NCBI GenBank assembly: GCA_013002425.1
Contig: JABDJQ010000203.1
Span: forward strand, 1-6,730
DNA from: Gemmatimonadota bacterium
Lineage (GTDB): Bacteria > Orphanbacterota > Orphanbacteria > Orphanbacterales > Orphanbacteraceae
Length of the DNA: 6,730 bases
Direction of reading: 5' to 3'
The translations under genes and the position numbers were made by a program. The notes below the pieces were generated by a model. That model saw nothing but the letters and a program-made list of their open reading frames with translations. It was not told where the DNA came from and ran no database searches. This document shows positions 1-6,620 of this stretch, one piece after another. Each line of letters begins with the position of its first letter. Position 1 is the stretch's first letter.

Positions 1-2015
1 TCGCGATCCTGGCCGCCACCCTGGTCGGCGCCCTGACGTGGCCCGGCAGCACCGAAGCCGACGTGATCCGCCCCTCGGAGCGCTTCCGGGTGAGCGATGA
101 GGGCGAGGTCGTCCGGATCCCGGCGCGCGTGATCGAAATGCGGGGCGGCCCGGCCGACGCGATCTCCGCCCCCACGGTGTGCCCCGACTCGTTCGACGTG
201 CAGCACTATGAGCTTCACCTGAATCCGGTTCGCTCGACATCAACGCTCGAAGGGACCGCGATCATCACGATCGAAAGTACGGTCGACGGCCTCACGGGCG
301 TGCAGCTCGCCCTGCGCGATCTCGTCGCGAGTTCCGTGGAGCGCGCGGGGAACGCGCTCACGTACGCCCAGGTCGGCGACGTCATGACGATCGACCTCGA
401 CACCACCTACGACACGGGCGGCACGTTCGCGATCGAAATCGTGTACTCGGGGACGCCCGATACGGAGAGCGGCGGGTTCGGCGGCTTCTGGTTCTTCCCG
501 TTCCCGATCACGGACTTCAGCATGGGCGTCGGCCTGAACGCGACCCCCCCTTCGATGGGGCGCTACTGGTTCCCGGGCGTCGACGCGCCGTGCGACAAAG
601 CCACGTGCGACATTTACGTGGAAACGAACGGGCCGAAGACAGCGGTTTCGAACGGCGCTCTCATCAGCGTGACGACCGACTCGACGGGACGAAAAACGCA
701 CCACTGGCAGGAGACGCATCAGATCGCGACGTACCTGATGTCGATTTCGGTCGCGAAGTACACGGCGATCCCCGATACCGCGAACCCGCTCATCACATAT
801 TACGTGCACAACGATCTCGTGCCGGTTGCTGCCGGCACGTTCGCGAACGTTCCCGCGATGATGACGCACTTCGAGTCGCTGTTCGGGCCGTACCCGTATG
901 ACAAGTTCTCGTACGTCACGACTCCGATCGGCGACATGGAACATCAGACGTGCGTTTCGCATTCGACCGCGCTCATGAGCGGCACGACCGCGAACGACGA
1001 CATTCTCGCGCATGAACTCATGCACCAGTGGTTCGGCGATCTCGTGACGTACGAAGACTGGCGCGAAGTGTGGCTCAGCGAAGGGTTCGCGACGTACGGA
1101 GAAGCGCTGTTCGTCGAGTCGCAGAGCGGCGCGGCGGGCTATCGCAACTACGTTACGAACCAGCTCATGGCGCCGTATCTCGGGAACGCCGCGAACCTCA
1201 CCTACCCGATCTACGACCCCACGTTCAAATGGGGAACGGTCGTCTACGAAAAGGGCGGCGTGGTGCTGCACATGCTGCGCAAAGTGATGGGCGACACGGC
1301 GTTCTTCGCGGCCATGAACGGCTATCTCGCGAACCACGCATTTTCGACCGCCGGGACAGGCGACTTCCAGGCCGCGTGCGAAACGGAGTACGGATCGTCG
1401 CTCGCGTGGTTCTTCAACGAGTGGATCTACACGGGCGGACATCCGGTCATCGACTGGACCTGGGACTACGCGCCGAACGGCCCGGACTATGACGTGTCGC
1501 TCGGCATCGTGCAGACGCAGACCGTGGGGCCGGCCGCGTACGAAATGCCCGTCGACTTCAAAATTTCGGGCGTGGGAACCGACACCACGGTGACCGTATG
1601 GATGAACGCGGCCACGCAGACGTTCCCGGTCAGCGTGCCGTTCGAACCGACGTCGGTGCAGTTCGATCCGCACAACTGGCTTCTCGACGAAGCCGCGTTC
1701 GTGCCGACCGGAGTCGGGGGCGGCGTTCCCGTCGCGACCGCGGCCCTCGAAAGCAATCGCCCGAACCCGTTCAATCCGCTCACCGCGATCCCGTTCCATC
1801 TTCCCGCGGCAGCGCGCGTTTCGATCACGATTCACGACCCGGCGGGCCGTCTCGTGCGCACGCTGCTCGACGCCGAACAGATCCCGTCGGGAAGCCATCT
1901 CGTCCCATGGGACGGCGTTTCCGATACGGGCGCCGATGTCGCGAGCGGTGTATACTTCTATCGTATGCTGGCCGGGGAAAAGATCGAAACCAGGAAGATG
2001 CATCTCGTCCGCTGA
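1..2015 (+). CDS. Secreted M1-family zinc aminopeptidase with C-terminal FlgD/T9SS-like domain (5' partial)
   Basis: Metallopeptidase that probably removes N-terminal residues from peptides outside the cytoplasm. The frame is open to the window's left edge. Codons from base 3 encode a hydrophobic run ending in S-T-E-A-D, which looks like the tail of a signal peptide, so the GTG at 63 is not the real start. Numbering from that GTG: an N-terminal beta-sandwich begins near residue 41. G290-D-M-E-H294 stands where M1 enzymes have GAMEN. H317-E-L-M-H321 and E340 (in WLSEGFA) form the HEXXH-X18-E zinc site, and Y395 (YEKG) is the expected catalytic tyrosine. Residues 563-650 form a FlgD-like/T9SS type A-like domain (PNPFNP, DPAGRLVR, GVYFYR), known as a sorting or anchoring tail in FCB-type bacteria. 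A peptidase assignment is secure; exact substrate and the export route are inferred. The gene ends 36 bases before the PhnD-like gene. Confidence 0.95.
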   Translation, partial: AILAATLVGALTWPGSTEADVIRPSERFRVSDEGEVVRIPARVIEMRGGPADAISAPTVCPDSFDVQHYELHLNPVRSTSTLEGTAIITIESTVDGLTGVQLALRDLVASSVERAGNALTYAQVGDVMTIDLDTTYDTGGTFAIEIVYSGTPDTESGGFGGFWFFPFPITDFSMGVGLNATPPSMGRYWFPGVDAPCDKATCDIYVETNGPKTAVSNGALISVTTDSTGRKTHHWQETHQIATYLMSISVAKYTAIPDTANPLITYYVHNDLVPVAAGTFANVPAMMTHFESLFGPYPYDKFSYVTTPIGDMEHQTCVSHSTALMSGTTANDDILAHELMHQWFGDLVTYEDWREVWLSEGFATYGEALFVESQSGAAGYRNYVTNQLMAPYLGNAANLTYPIYDPTFKWGTVVYEKGGVVLHMLRKVMGDTAFFAAMNGYLANHAFSTAGTGDFQAACETEYGSSLAWFFNEWIYTGGHPVIDWTWDYAPNGPDYDVSLGIVQTQTVGPAAYEMPVDFKISGVGTDTTVTVWMNAATQTFPVSVPFEPTSVQFDPHNWLLDEAAFVPTGVGGGVPVATAALESNRPNPFNPLTAIPFHLPAAARVSITIHDPAGRLVRTLLDAEQIPSGSHLVPWDGVSDTGADVASGVYFYRMLAGEKIETRKMHLVR

Positions 2016-2021
2016 CGGATC

Positions 2022-2030
2022 TGGTATGAT
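2022..2030 (+). promoter_or_regulatory. Candidate extended -10 promoter for the PhnD-like gene
   Basis: TGGTATGAT fits an extended -10 element (TGn followed by TATGAT, five of six matches to TATAAT). It sits in the short gap after the peptidase stop and would start a transcript about 15 bases before the PhnD-like start codon. No convincing -35 lies 16-18 bases upstream, where the DNA codes for the peptidase C-terminus. Read-through from the peptidase gene is an equally good explanation for expression. Confidence 0.35.
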
Positions 2031-2039
2031 CCCGGCAAC

Positions 2040-2046
2040 AAGGAGG
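2040..2046 (+). promoter_or_regulatory. Strong ribosome binding site of the PhnD-like gene
   Basis: AAGGAGG is a near-perfect anti-16S match, five bases before the ATG at 2052. It fixes the start codon and suggests efficient translation. Confidence 0.85.
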
Positions 2047-2051
2047 TCGTC

Positions 2052-2927
2052 ATGAGAATTCGCGCATTCTTCGCCATGTTTCTGCTGCTGGGACTAACCC
2101 CCCTTGCCGCGTCGGCCGAGAAGATCATTTTCGGGTTCTACCCCTCACATAACCGCGAGCAACTCACGATCCTTGCGACCGAGTTCTGCAACTATCTCTC
2201 CGCGGAAACCGGCCACGAAGTCGAGCCGCTCGTCAGCATCGACTACGAAACGCTCGTCGAGTCGATCACGAAGGACGAACTGCAGTTCGCCTGGATGTCG
2301 CCGCTCTCGTTCGTACGCGCCGAGAAGAAGGGGAACGCGCGCGTGCTTCTCAAATCCGTTCGCGGCACGAACCCGTTCTACTGGGGCGCCATCGTCGTGC
2401 GGAAAGATCGTTCGGTCGATTCCGTGCACGATCTCGAGGGGAAGAAGATGGGCTGGACGTATCCGAGCAGCACCGCCGGATACATCTTCACGAAAGCCGG
2501 TCTCGAAGTGGCCGGGATCGACTCCGACCGCTTCTTCAGCGAGAACCTGTTTCTGGGCGGCTACGACGAACTCGTGAAAGCCGTGCTCGACGGCACCGTC
2601 GACGGCGGCGCCTGCTTCGCCAACAATACGAAGGGGACGCGCGGCGCCTGGACGCAGTATCTGCCCGAATCCGACCGCGACAAGCTGACGCCGATCTTCT
2701 ACACGAAAGCGATCCCGGGCGACACGATCACGGGTTCCAAGAAGTACATCGCCGCGAACCCGAAAGTGTCGAGCAGCGTCGTACGAGCCCTGCTCGAGAT
2801 GGGCGACGGCGAAGCCGGCCGCAAGATCCTCGGCGATCTGTATCAGGTGGATTATCTGGTCGACGCGGAGAAGGAAGACTACGAATCCGTGCGCGAAGCG
2901 GCGGAGATCTTCCCGAACCGGAACTAG
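2052..2927 (+). CDS. PhnD-family phosphate/phosphite/phosphonate-type substrate-binding protein
   Basis: A 291-residue periplasmic binding protein of the PhnD/transferrin-like (type 2) fold. In this family the protein captures phosphonates, phosphite or other oxyanions for an ABC importer. Residues 1-22 are a signal peptide (basic MRIR, a long hydrophobic core, then A-S-A before E23). Family hallmarks seen are F27-G-F-Y-P, the A80-W-M-S-P-L-S block, P138-S-S-T-A-G-Y144 (equivalent to the anion-binding STSG loop of PhnD), and the G169-G-Y-D-E-L-V-K and D184-G-G hinge segments. Length is normal for the family. A strong Shine-Dalgarno at 2040-2046 sets the start. No permease or ATPase gene lies beside it; the next gene is on the opposite strand. 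It may therefore serve a distant transporter or act as a sensor input. The ligand cannot be assigned from sequence alone. Confidence 0.9.
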   Translation: MRIRAFFAMFLLLGLTPLAASAEKIIFGFYPSHNREQLTILATEFCNYLSAETGHEVEPLVSIDYETLVESITKDELQFAWMSPLSFVRAEKKGNARVLLKSVRGTNPFYWGAIVVRKDRSVDSVHDLEGKKMGWTYPSSTAGYIFTKAGLEVAGIDSDRFFSENLFLGGYDELVKAVLDGTVDGGACFANNTKGTRGAWTQYLPESDRDKLTPIFYTKAIPGDTITGSKKYIAANPKVSSSVVRALLEMGDGEAGRKILGDLYQVDYLVDAEKEDYESVREAAEIFPNRN

Positions 2928-2932
2928 CCGAA

Positions 2933-2954
2933 GCGCGCGTCGCAAACGGCGCGC
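2933..2954. terminator. Possible GC hairpin between convergent genes
   Basis: GCGCGC at 2933-2938 and GCGCGC at 2949-2954 can pair into a 6-bp stem with a 10-base loop. The hairpin begins five bases after the PhnD-like stop codon and lies 22 bases beyond the methyltransferase stop on the other strand. No T-run follows on either strand, so this is not a classical intrinsic terminator. Its place between convergent genes is the main argument that it helps end transcription in both directions. Confidence 0.3.
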
Positions 2955-2976
2955 CGGGTCGCACCCTCTCCGCCCC

Positions 2977-3801
2977 TCAATGTTCTTCCTGCTTCCTCGT
3001 CAGGATCCGCATGGTGGGCAGCTGTGTCTGCATGGCTCTCAGGAACAGGTGCCGCGCCAGATGAACAGGACTCAGGCTTGTCGGGTGGGGCAGCAGCTCC
3101 TGGGTTTCCGTCTCGAAAACGATCTCGCAGCGCAGCCTCTCGAGAAGCCAGCGGATGTTCGTGCGATTGAACAGCACGTACCGGGCGTTGGCGAATGTCA
3201 GTTTCGTGAAGCGCCGGGTCCCGATCAGAGGCCGGAACAGCTGCGCGAGACGGAAATAGCTGTCTTTCACGTCCGGCGTGCGGATCAGAAGCACTCCCCC
3301 TTCGACCAGGTGCTCGGAGACCAGTTCCCCCAGGACCGCTTCCGCGCGGGGAATGTGGCTGATGCTGTCCATGAGGCAGATCGTCTCGAAACGCATGTCC
3401 GGAAGCGACCCACGGTGCAGATCGACCGTCTTTACGCGATCGCCGAGTCGCCGTTCCACGATGTCGAGGGCGTCCCTGCTGACGTCGGCGCAATAGATGT
3501 CGCGGTAGCCCTCGGCCAGCAGAGTCTCCGGGAAGACGCCGGCGCCGCAGCCGTAGTCCAGAATCGGCTCCCCGGCCCCGTACTGTCGCAGAAGCCGGGC
3601 ATCGTCCCGGGCCTGCAACATCTGCAGTTCGCGTCGAGGGTTGTAATTGCGTTCGAAGTAGTCGGCGTCGTAGAGGCTATCGGTCGAACCCGGGGGTTCG
3701 TTGAACCGCCCGCCGCAGCGTTTGCATTGCAGAGACCGGCTCGAACCGGACAGCACCGTCTCGATCTCGCCGGCGAAACAATGAGGACAACCGCTGCTCA
3801 T
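2977..3801 (-). CDS. Class I SAM-dependent methyltransferase with N-terminal zinc ribbon
   Basis: A predicted cytoplasmic methyltransferase of 274 residues. Near the N-terminus, C5-x2-C8 and C26-x2-C29 form a four-cysteine zinc-ribbon-like module. A Y44-D-A-D-Y-F segment common in this type of methyltransferase follows. The Rossmann-like domain shows motif I (I80-L-D-Y-G-C-G-A-G88), the acidic residue closing strand 2 (D106 in A-D-V-S), a motif IV-like segment (L143-M-D-S-I-S-H149) and a later G-G-V-L-L-I-R-T-P strand. The frame extends upstream to 3960, but that would run into the preceding dehydrogenase gene. The ATG at 3801 puts the zinc ribbon right at the N-terminus and has an AAGGGAG upstream, so it was chosen. 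Such proteins often modify sugars, lipids or polyketides, but the substrate is unknown. The gene lies 73 bases downstream of the saccharopine dehydrogenase gene and may be its operon partner, with no obvious functional link. Confidence 0.87.
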   Translation of the reverse strand: MSSGCPHCFAGEIETVLSGSSRSLQCKRCGGRFNEPPGSTDSLYDADYFERNYNPRRELQMLQARDDARLLRQYGAGEPILDYGCGAGVFPETLLAEGYRDIYCADVSRDALDIVERRLGDRVKTVDLHRGSLPDMRFETICLMDSISHIPRAEAVLGELVSEHLVEGGVLLIRTPDVKDSYFRLAQLFRPLIGTRRFTKLTFANARYVLFNRTNIRWLLERLRCEIVFETETQELLPHPTSLSPVHLARHLFLRAMQTQLPTMRILTRKQEEH

Positions 3802-3811
3802 GCCCGTGGCG

Positions 3812-3818
3812 CTCCCTT
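3812..3818 (-). promoter_or_regulatory. Ribosome binding site supporting the methyltransferase start at 3801
   Basis: AAGGGAG on the minus strand lies ten bases before the ATG at 3801. The spacing is slightly long but acceptable. It supports this start over more upstream codons that would extend the protein into the neighbouring gene. Confidence 0.5.
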
Positions 3819-3874
3819 CCCGTTCCACGCCGTGAGTCGTGGGTACGCGAGCGGGGGCACAAGAGCGCGGTTCT

Positions 3875-5215
3875 CTAGTCGGAAACCTGCTCGCGCTTCT
3901 CTTCGAACCGAATTCCGGCGTGGTCGAGTGCGGTGAGAATCGGCTCGTAAATGTCGGCATCGGTCGGAATGCGCACGCCCCGCTCGGCGATTTTCCCTTC
4001 GACGATCATGCTCGTGGCGACGGCCGCCGGGAGGCCGACCGTTCGCGCCATCGCGGACTCGCCGCCGGGTTCCCCTTTGCAGATCAGCGTCGAGAGAAAG
4101 CGCTCGCGATGGCCGTCCGGGAACTTTGCGATCACTTCATCCTGCAGCACGACCATGTCAGGCTCGTCGTCGGCATACGCCATGCGATCGATCATGCGAT
4201 TGACGAGCGTGTCGATCGGAGACTTGCCGGCGTCGCCCGCCGTATCGCTCCCGAACAGGCCGAGCCACGCGAGTCGGTCGAGTACGGGATCGTCTGCGGG
4301 AATGTCGAGGTGTCGCGCGGCTGCTTCCCGCGCGCTCCCTGCGCCCGCTTCTCCCTTCACTCCGCCGGTCCTGCGAGCCGTGAGCGCCGCCCACGTCTCC
4401 CCTTCGCCGAGCACGGGCTCTTCTTCCAGCAGTCCGAGTGCGCGGAGCGCGGCCACGGAACGGCTCCACCCCTCGTAACGCAGTGTCGCCCGAATGATCG
4501 TCGGCACATCGCCGAGCCCGTAAAGTTCTTCATACTTCATGGAATCGCGATTGGGATACGCTTCGAGCGGACCGACATCGTCGACTTCGATCGTCCACGT
4601 GTGACGATGCACTTCCTCTTCGCTCCGCACGATCTCTTTGCCGTCTTCGCAATATCGCGCGGACGACTTCGCGGCGACGAGCACGCCTTTCGGACTCCAC
4701 GAAAATTTATAACCGAACGGGTTGTCGTTCGCTTCGGGCGCGGGAATACCGCCGCAATGCGATTTATAGGAAACGACTTCGGCGCCCGCGTCTTTCACGG
4801 CGCGAAAGAGCTCCATCGCGGACATGTGATCGAGACCGGGGTCGAGACCGCATTCGTTCAGAAACAGCAGGTCCTTCGCGAGCGCTTCGTCGTGAAGCGC
4901 GGCCATTTCGTCGCTGACGTACGAGGTGGTGACGAGATGCACGCCGGCGGCAAGGCACGCGCGCGCGACTTTGATGTGAAACGGAAACGGCGCGAGGCTG
5001 ACCGCGCCGTCCTGCCCCTGCATGAGCTTCGCGAGCGCGGCTTCGTCGTCCAGATCGAGATCGACGACGGCGCCGTTCGGGCGGCCGGCCACGAGTTCGA
5101 TCGCGCGCTCGGGTTCGATCGTCCCGATCGTGACGAAGTGCCCGCGCGAGAGAAGATAGTCGATCAGCGGACCGGCCACGCGGCCGGAACCGATCACGAG
5201 AACGCGCTTCTGCAT
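3875..5215 (-). CDS. Saccharopine dehydrogenase (L-glutamate-forming)/saccharopine reductase, AASS C-terminal-half type
   Basis: This enzyme splits saccharopine to glutamate and alpha-aminoadipate semialdehyde, or runs the reverse reaction as in fungal Lys9. Length is 446 residues. An N-terminal NAD(P)-binding Rossmann motif G9-S-G-R-V-A-G15 leads the protein. The family signatures follow: E121-C-G-L-D-P-G-L-D-H130, C154-G-G-I-P-A-P160, N165-P-F-G-Y-K-F-S-W-S-P175, Y220-P-N-R-D-S225 and L245-R-Y. A helical insert with A-W-L-G-L near 316-320 and the C-terminal T392-V-G-L-P block match the layout recalled for the C-terminal half of animal AASS. Its ATG shares one base with the stop of the upstream reductase gene (TAATG), and AAGGGG lies ten bases upstream, so translational coupling is likely. 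The next enzyme, an aminoadipate semialdehyde dehydrogenase, is not in the window. Catabolic direction is inferred from the AASS resemblance. Confidence 0.93.
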   Translation of the reverse strand: MQKRVLVIGSGRVAGPLIDYLLSRGHFVTIGTIEPERAIELVAGRPNGAVVDLDLDDEAALAKLMQGQDGAVSLAPFPFHIKVARACLAAGVHLVTTSYVSDEMAALHDEALAKDLLFLNECGLDPGLDHMSAMELFRAVKDAGAEVVSYKSHCGGIPAPEANDNPFGYKFSWSPKGVLVAAKSSARYCEDGKEIVRSEEEVHRHTWTIEVDDVGPLEAYPNRDSMKYEELYGLGDVPTIIRATLRYEGWSRSVAALRALGLLEEEPVLGEGETWAALTARRTGGVKGEAGAGSAREAAARHLDIPADDPVLDRLAWLGLFGSDTAGDAGKSPIDTLVNRMIDRMAYADDEPDMVVLQDEVIAKFPDGHRERFLSTLICKGEPGGESAMARTVGLPAAVATSMIVEGKIAERGVRIPTDADIYEPILTALDHAGIRFEEKREQVSD

Positions 5216-6507
5216 TACGAATCATCCCCTTCGAGAAACGGTCGCATGGAACGATACTCGTTCGTGAAGCGTCCGTCCTTCAAAATCAGCGCGGCCCGAA
5301 TGGGATCGGGGAGTCCGATTTCGTCCGGCGGCTTCGAGAAATCGGCTTTGTCCATAGCCCGCAGAAACGGCTCGAGAAGTTCACTGAACGCGCGCGAGCT
5401 TTCGCGCGGCAGTTCGCACGGCAGAATGTCGACGGCCAGCAACACCGGCCCGTCCCCCTCCACGCCGTCGATCACGCGCCCGGTCGCGGGCTCGTACACG
5501 AAGGTGGGGTTCCCGGGGTCCGTCGTCTTCTCGAGGAACTCGACGGAGCCGTTCACGTCGCAGCTGATGTCGGCAACGAAACGCGGACGCTTCGTCCTCC
5601 CCCACTTCTTCGCGAGCTCTTCCTTCGTGATCAGCCGCGGATAGCGCTCTTCCCAGTAGATCGCGTTCACGAGCAGGTCGACGTGCGGCACGTAGTCAGA
5701 GAAGCGGGACCGGTACTTTTCGGGATGGTCGTAATAGTCCTGGAGCGCGAACGGATGCGCGGAGTCGACCGGGCGCACCATGTCGCTCTCCGCGAACACG
5801 ACCTTGACGATCGAAGACGTGAACGTGGCGGTCGCGAGCGCCGACGGCATGATCTCCTGCGGATCGAGCAGGTCGAAGATCTCCTGCGCGCCGCGCGACA
5901 CGTTGCCGTAGCCAGCGAAGCCCGTCACGAGCGGCCCGGCCTCGCGCGGCCAGCCGCCCGCCGCGATCGCGTCACGCACGGCGGTCACGGCGGCCTTCGC
6001 CTCCTCGAGGTTGTCGTATTCATGGCACGCTTTCATCGTGAGCAGCGGCGTGTCGATCCCCTCGTGCGCCAGGCGCCGCCCGTAGAAGCAGAGCGCGTCG
6101 ACCATCCCCGCCAGTCCGGCGAAGCGCCCGAACAGGACGAGGCGGCGCCCCTTCTCGTCGACGATACGCTCGTAGTCGATCAGGTGCGCCCCTGCGGCCC
6201 GCAGCGCGCGCAGCATGTCCATGTTGTACGGCTGGCCCTTGATCGTGTGAGAGAAGAAAACATACGCCTGCCCCTTCTGAAAGAAGTCGTCGGGCATCTC
6301 CTTAACGCCGAATACGACCGAACAGGGGGAAAGGTCGTCGATAACGGTCGCGCCGGCGTCCCTGTATTCGTCGTCGGGAACCACCCGCCGCTTCGACGGC
6401 TGAATCCGCACCTCGATGCCCTCGGCCACGAGCTTGCGGACGGTCGACGGCGTGATGGGAACGCGCCTCTCCCAGATGCTCTTGTCTTCTCTTCGAATGC
6501 CGATCAA
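5215..6507 (-). CDS. Lysine-ketoglutarate reductase (saccharopine dehydrogenase, L-lysine-forming), AASS N-terminal-half type
   Basis: Reductively condenses L-lysine with 2-oxoglutarate to saccharopine, the first step of the saccharopine route. Length is 430 residues, of the alanine dehydrogenase/LYS1-type fold. Seen in order: I2-G-I-R-R-E-D with W12-E-R-R (the typical AASS N-terminus), K69 in V-K-E and H87 in F-F-S-H-T-I-K, which match the lysine and histidine proposed as acid-base residues in the yeast enzyme, then D111-Y-E. The dinucleotide-binding loop is G196-F-A-G-Y-G-N-V-S-R-G206. N281-A-I-Y-W285 and D313-I-S-C-D317 with G320-S-V-E follow. The last 40 residues resemble the linker joining the two halves of animal AASS. 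The start codon is TTG, chosen because GGAG stands eight bases upstream and the conserved IGIRRED begins immediately. First gene of the minus-strand block; its own promoter is at 6537-6565. Confidence 0.93.
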   Translation of the reverse strand: MIGIRREDKSIWERRVPITPSTVRKLVAEGIEVRIQPSKRRVVPDDEYRDAGATVIDDLSPCSVVFGVKEMPDDFFQKGQAYVFFSHTIKGQPYNMDMLRALRAAGAHLIDYERIVDEKGRRLVLFGRFAGLAGMVDALCFYGRRLAHEGIDTPLLTMKACHEYDNLEEAKAAVTAVRDAIAAGGWPREAGPLVTGFAGYGNVSRGAQEIFDLLDPQEIMPSALATATFTSSIVKVVFAESDMVRPVDSAHPFALQDYYDHPEKYRSRFSDYVPHVDLLVNAIYWEERYPRLITKEELAKKWGRTKRPRFVADISCDVNGSVEFLEKTTDPGNPTFVYEPATGRVIDGVEGDGPVLLAVDILPCELPRESSRAFSELLEPFLRAMDKADFSKPPDEIGLPDPIRAALILKDGRFTNEYRSMRPFLEGDDS

Positions 6508-6515
6508 AGTCGTTT

Positions 6516-6519
6516 CTCC
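6516..6519 (-). promoter_or_regulatory. Ribosome binding site deciding the TTG start of the lysine-ketoglutarate reductase
   Basis: GGAG (GGAGAAA on the minus strand) ends eight bases before the TTG at 6507. No ATG or GTG in frame lies close by, and the conserved protein N-terminus begins at this codon. A TTG start is therefore the best reading. Confidence 0.7.
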
Positions 6520-6536
6520 GCGTATGAGGAAAGTTC

Positions 6537-6565
6537 ATTTTCTCACTCGCGAGCAGGGGTGTCAA
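6537..6565 (-). promoter_or_regulatory. Candidate sigma70-type promoter of the lysine-saccharopine genes
   Basis: On the minus strand a perfect -35 TTGACA (6565-6560) is followed by a 17-base spacer and GAAAAT (6542-6537), four of six matches to TATAAT. Transcription would begin near 6530, giving a leader of about 22 bases that contains the GGAG ribosome site. Position, spacing and a perfect -35 agree, although the -10 is only fair. Confidence 0.6.
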
Positions 6566-6586
6566 ACGGGGGAAACGTGTTACTAT
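6559..6586 (+). promoter_or_regulatory. Candidate promoter of the glgC-like gene, divergent from the lysine operon
   Basis: An extended -10 (TG at 6578-6579, then TACTAT at 6581-6586) lies 16 bases after GTGTCA (6559-6564), a four-of-six match to TTGACA. The predicted start near 6593 leaves a leader of about 28 bases before the ATG at 6621. The -35 shares five bases with the -35 of the opposite promoter. Confidence 0.45.
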
Positions 6587-6620
6587 CGATTCGAAAGAGA
6601 CCGAAATGAGAAGCGGGATC

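Noticed and set aside
820..837. TGCCGG-TTGCTG-CCGGCA inverted repeat
   Set aside because: A 6-bp repeat inside the peptidase coding sequence, with no T-run or regulatory context; expected by chance at this GC content.
1951..1956. TATACT, a promoter -10 look-alike near the end of the peptidase gene
   Set aside because: No -35 at the right distance, and the bases encode the conserved G-V-Y-F-Y of the C-terminal domain.
240..2003. 587-codon open frame antisense to the M1 peptidase
   Set aside because: Its translation is rich in Arg, His and Val with no recognisable motif. It mirrors the codon pattern of the clear peptidase gene in GC-rich DNA, so it is a shadow frame.
2145..2945. 266-codon open frame antisense to the PhnD-like gene
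   Set aside because: It lies opposite a convincing binding-protein gene with signal peptide and ribosome site, and has no family features of its own.
3825..3842. CCACG...CGTGG short stem between the dehydrogenase and methyltransferase genes
   Set aside because: Only five base pairs with an eight-base loop and no T-run; too weak to call a terminator.
3802..3960. N-terminal extension of the methyltransferase back to 3960
   Set aside because: The extra 53 residues are of biased composition, overlap the dehydrogenase gene's end, and precede an ATG with its own ribosome site right before the zinc ribbon.
5172..5187. CCGGCC-ACGC-GGCCGG hairpin in early dehydrogenase codons
   Set aside because: Structurally strong, but it encodes the invariant glycine-rich nucleotide-binding loop (G-R-V-A-G-P). 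Codon constraint in GC-rich DNA explains it, and no T-run follows.
3839..5644. 601-codon open frame on the plus strand opposite saccharopine dehydrogenase
   Set aside because: It overlaps two strongly recognisable minus-strand enzymes, has low-complexity Arg/Ala/His composition and shows no domain signature.
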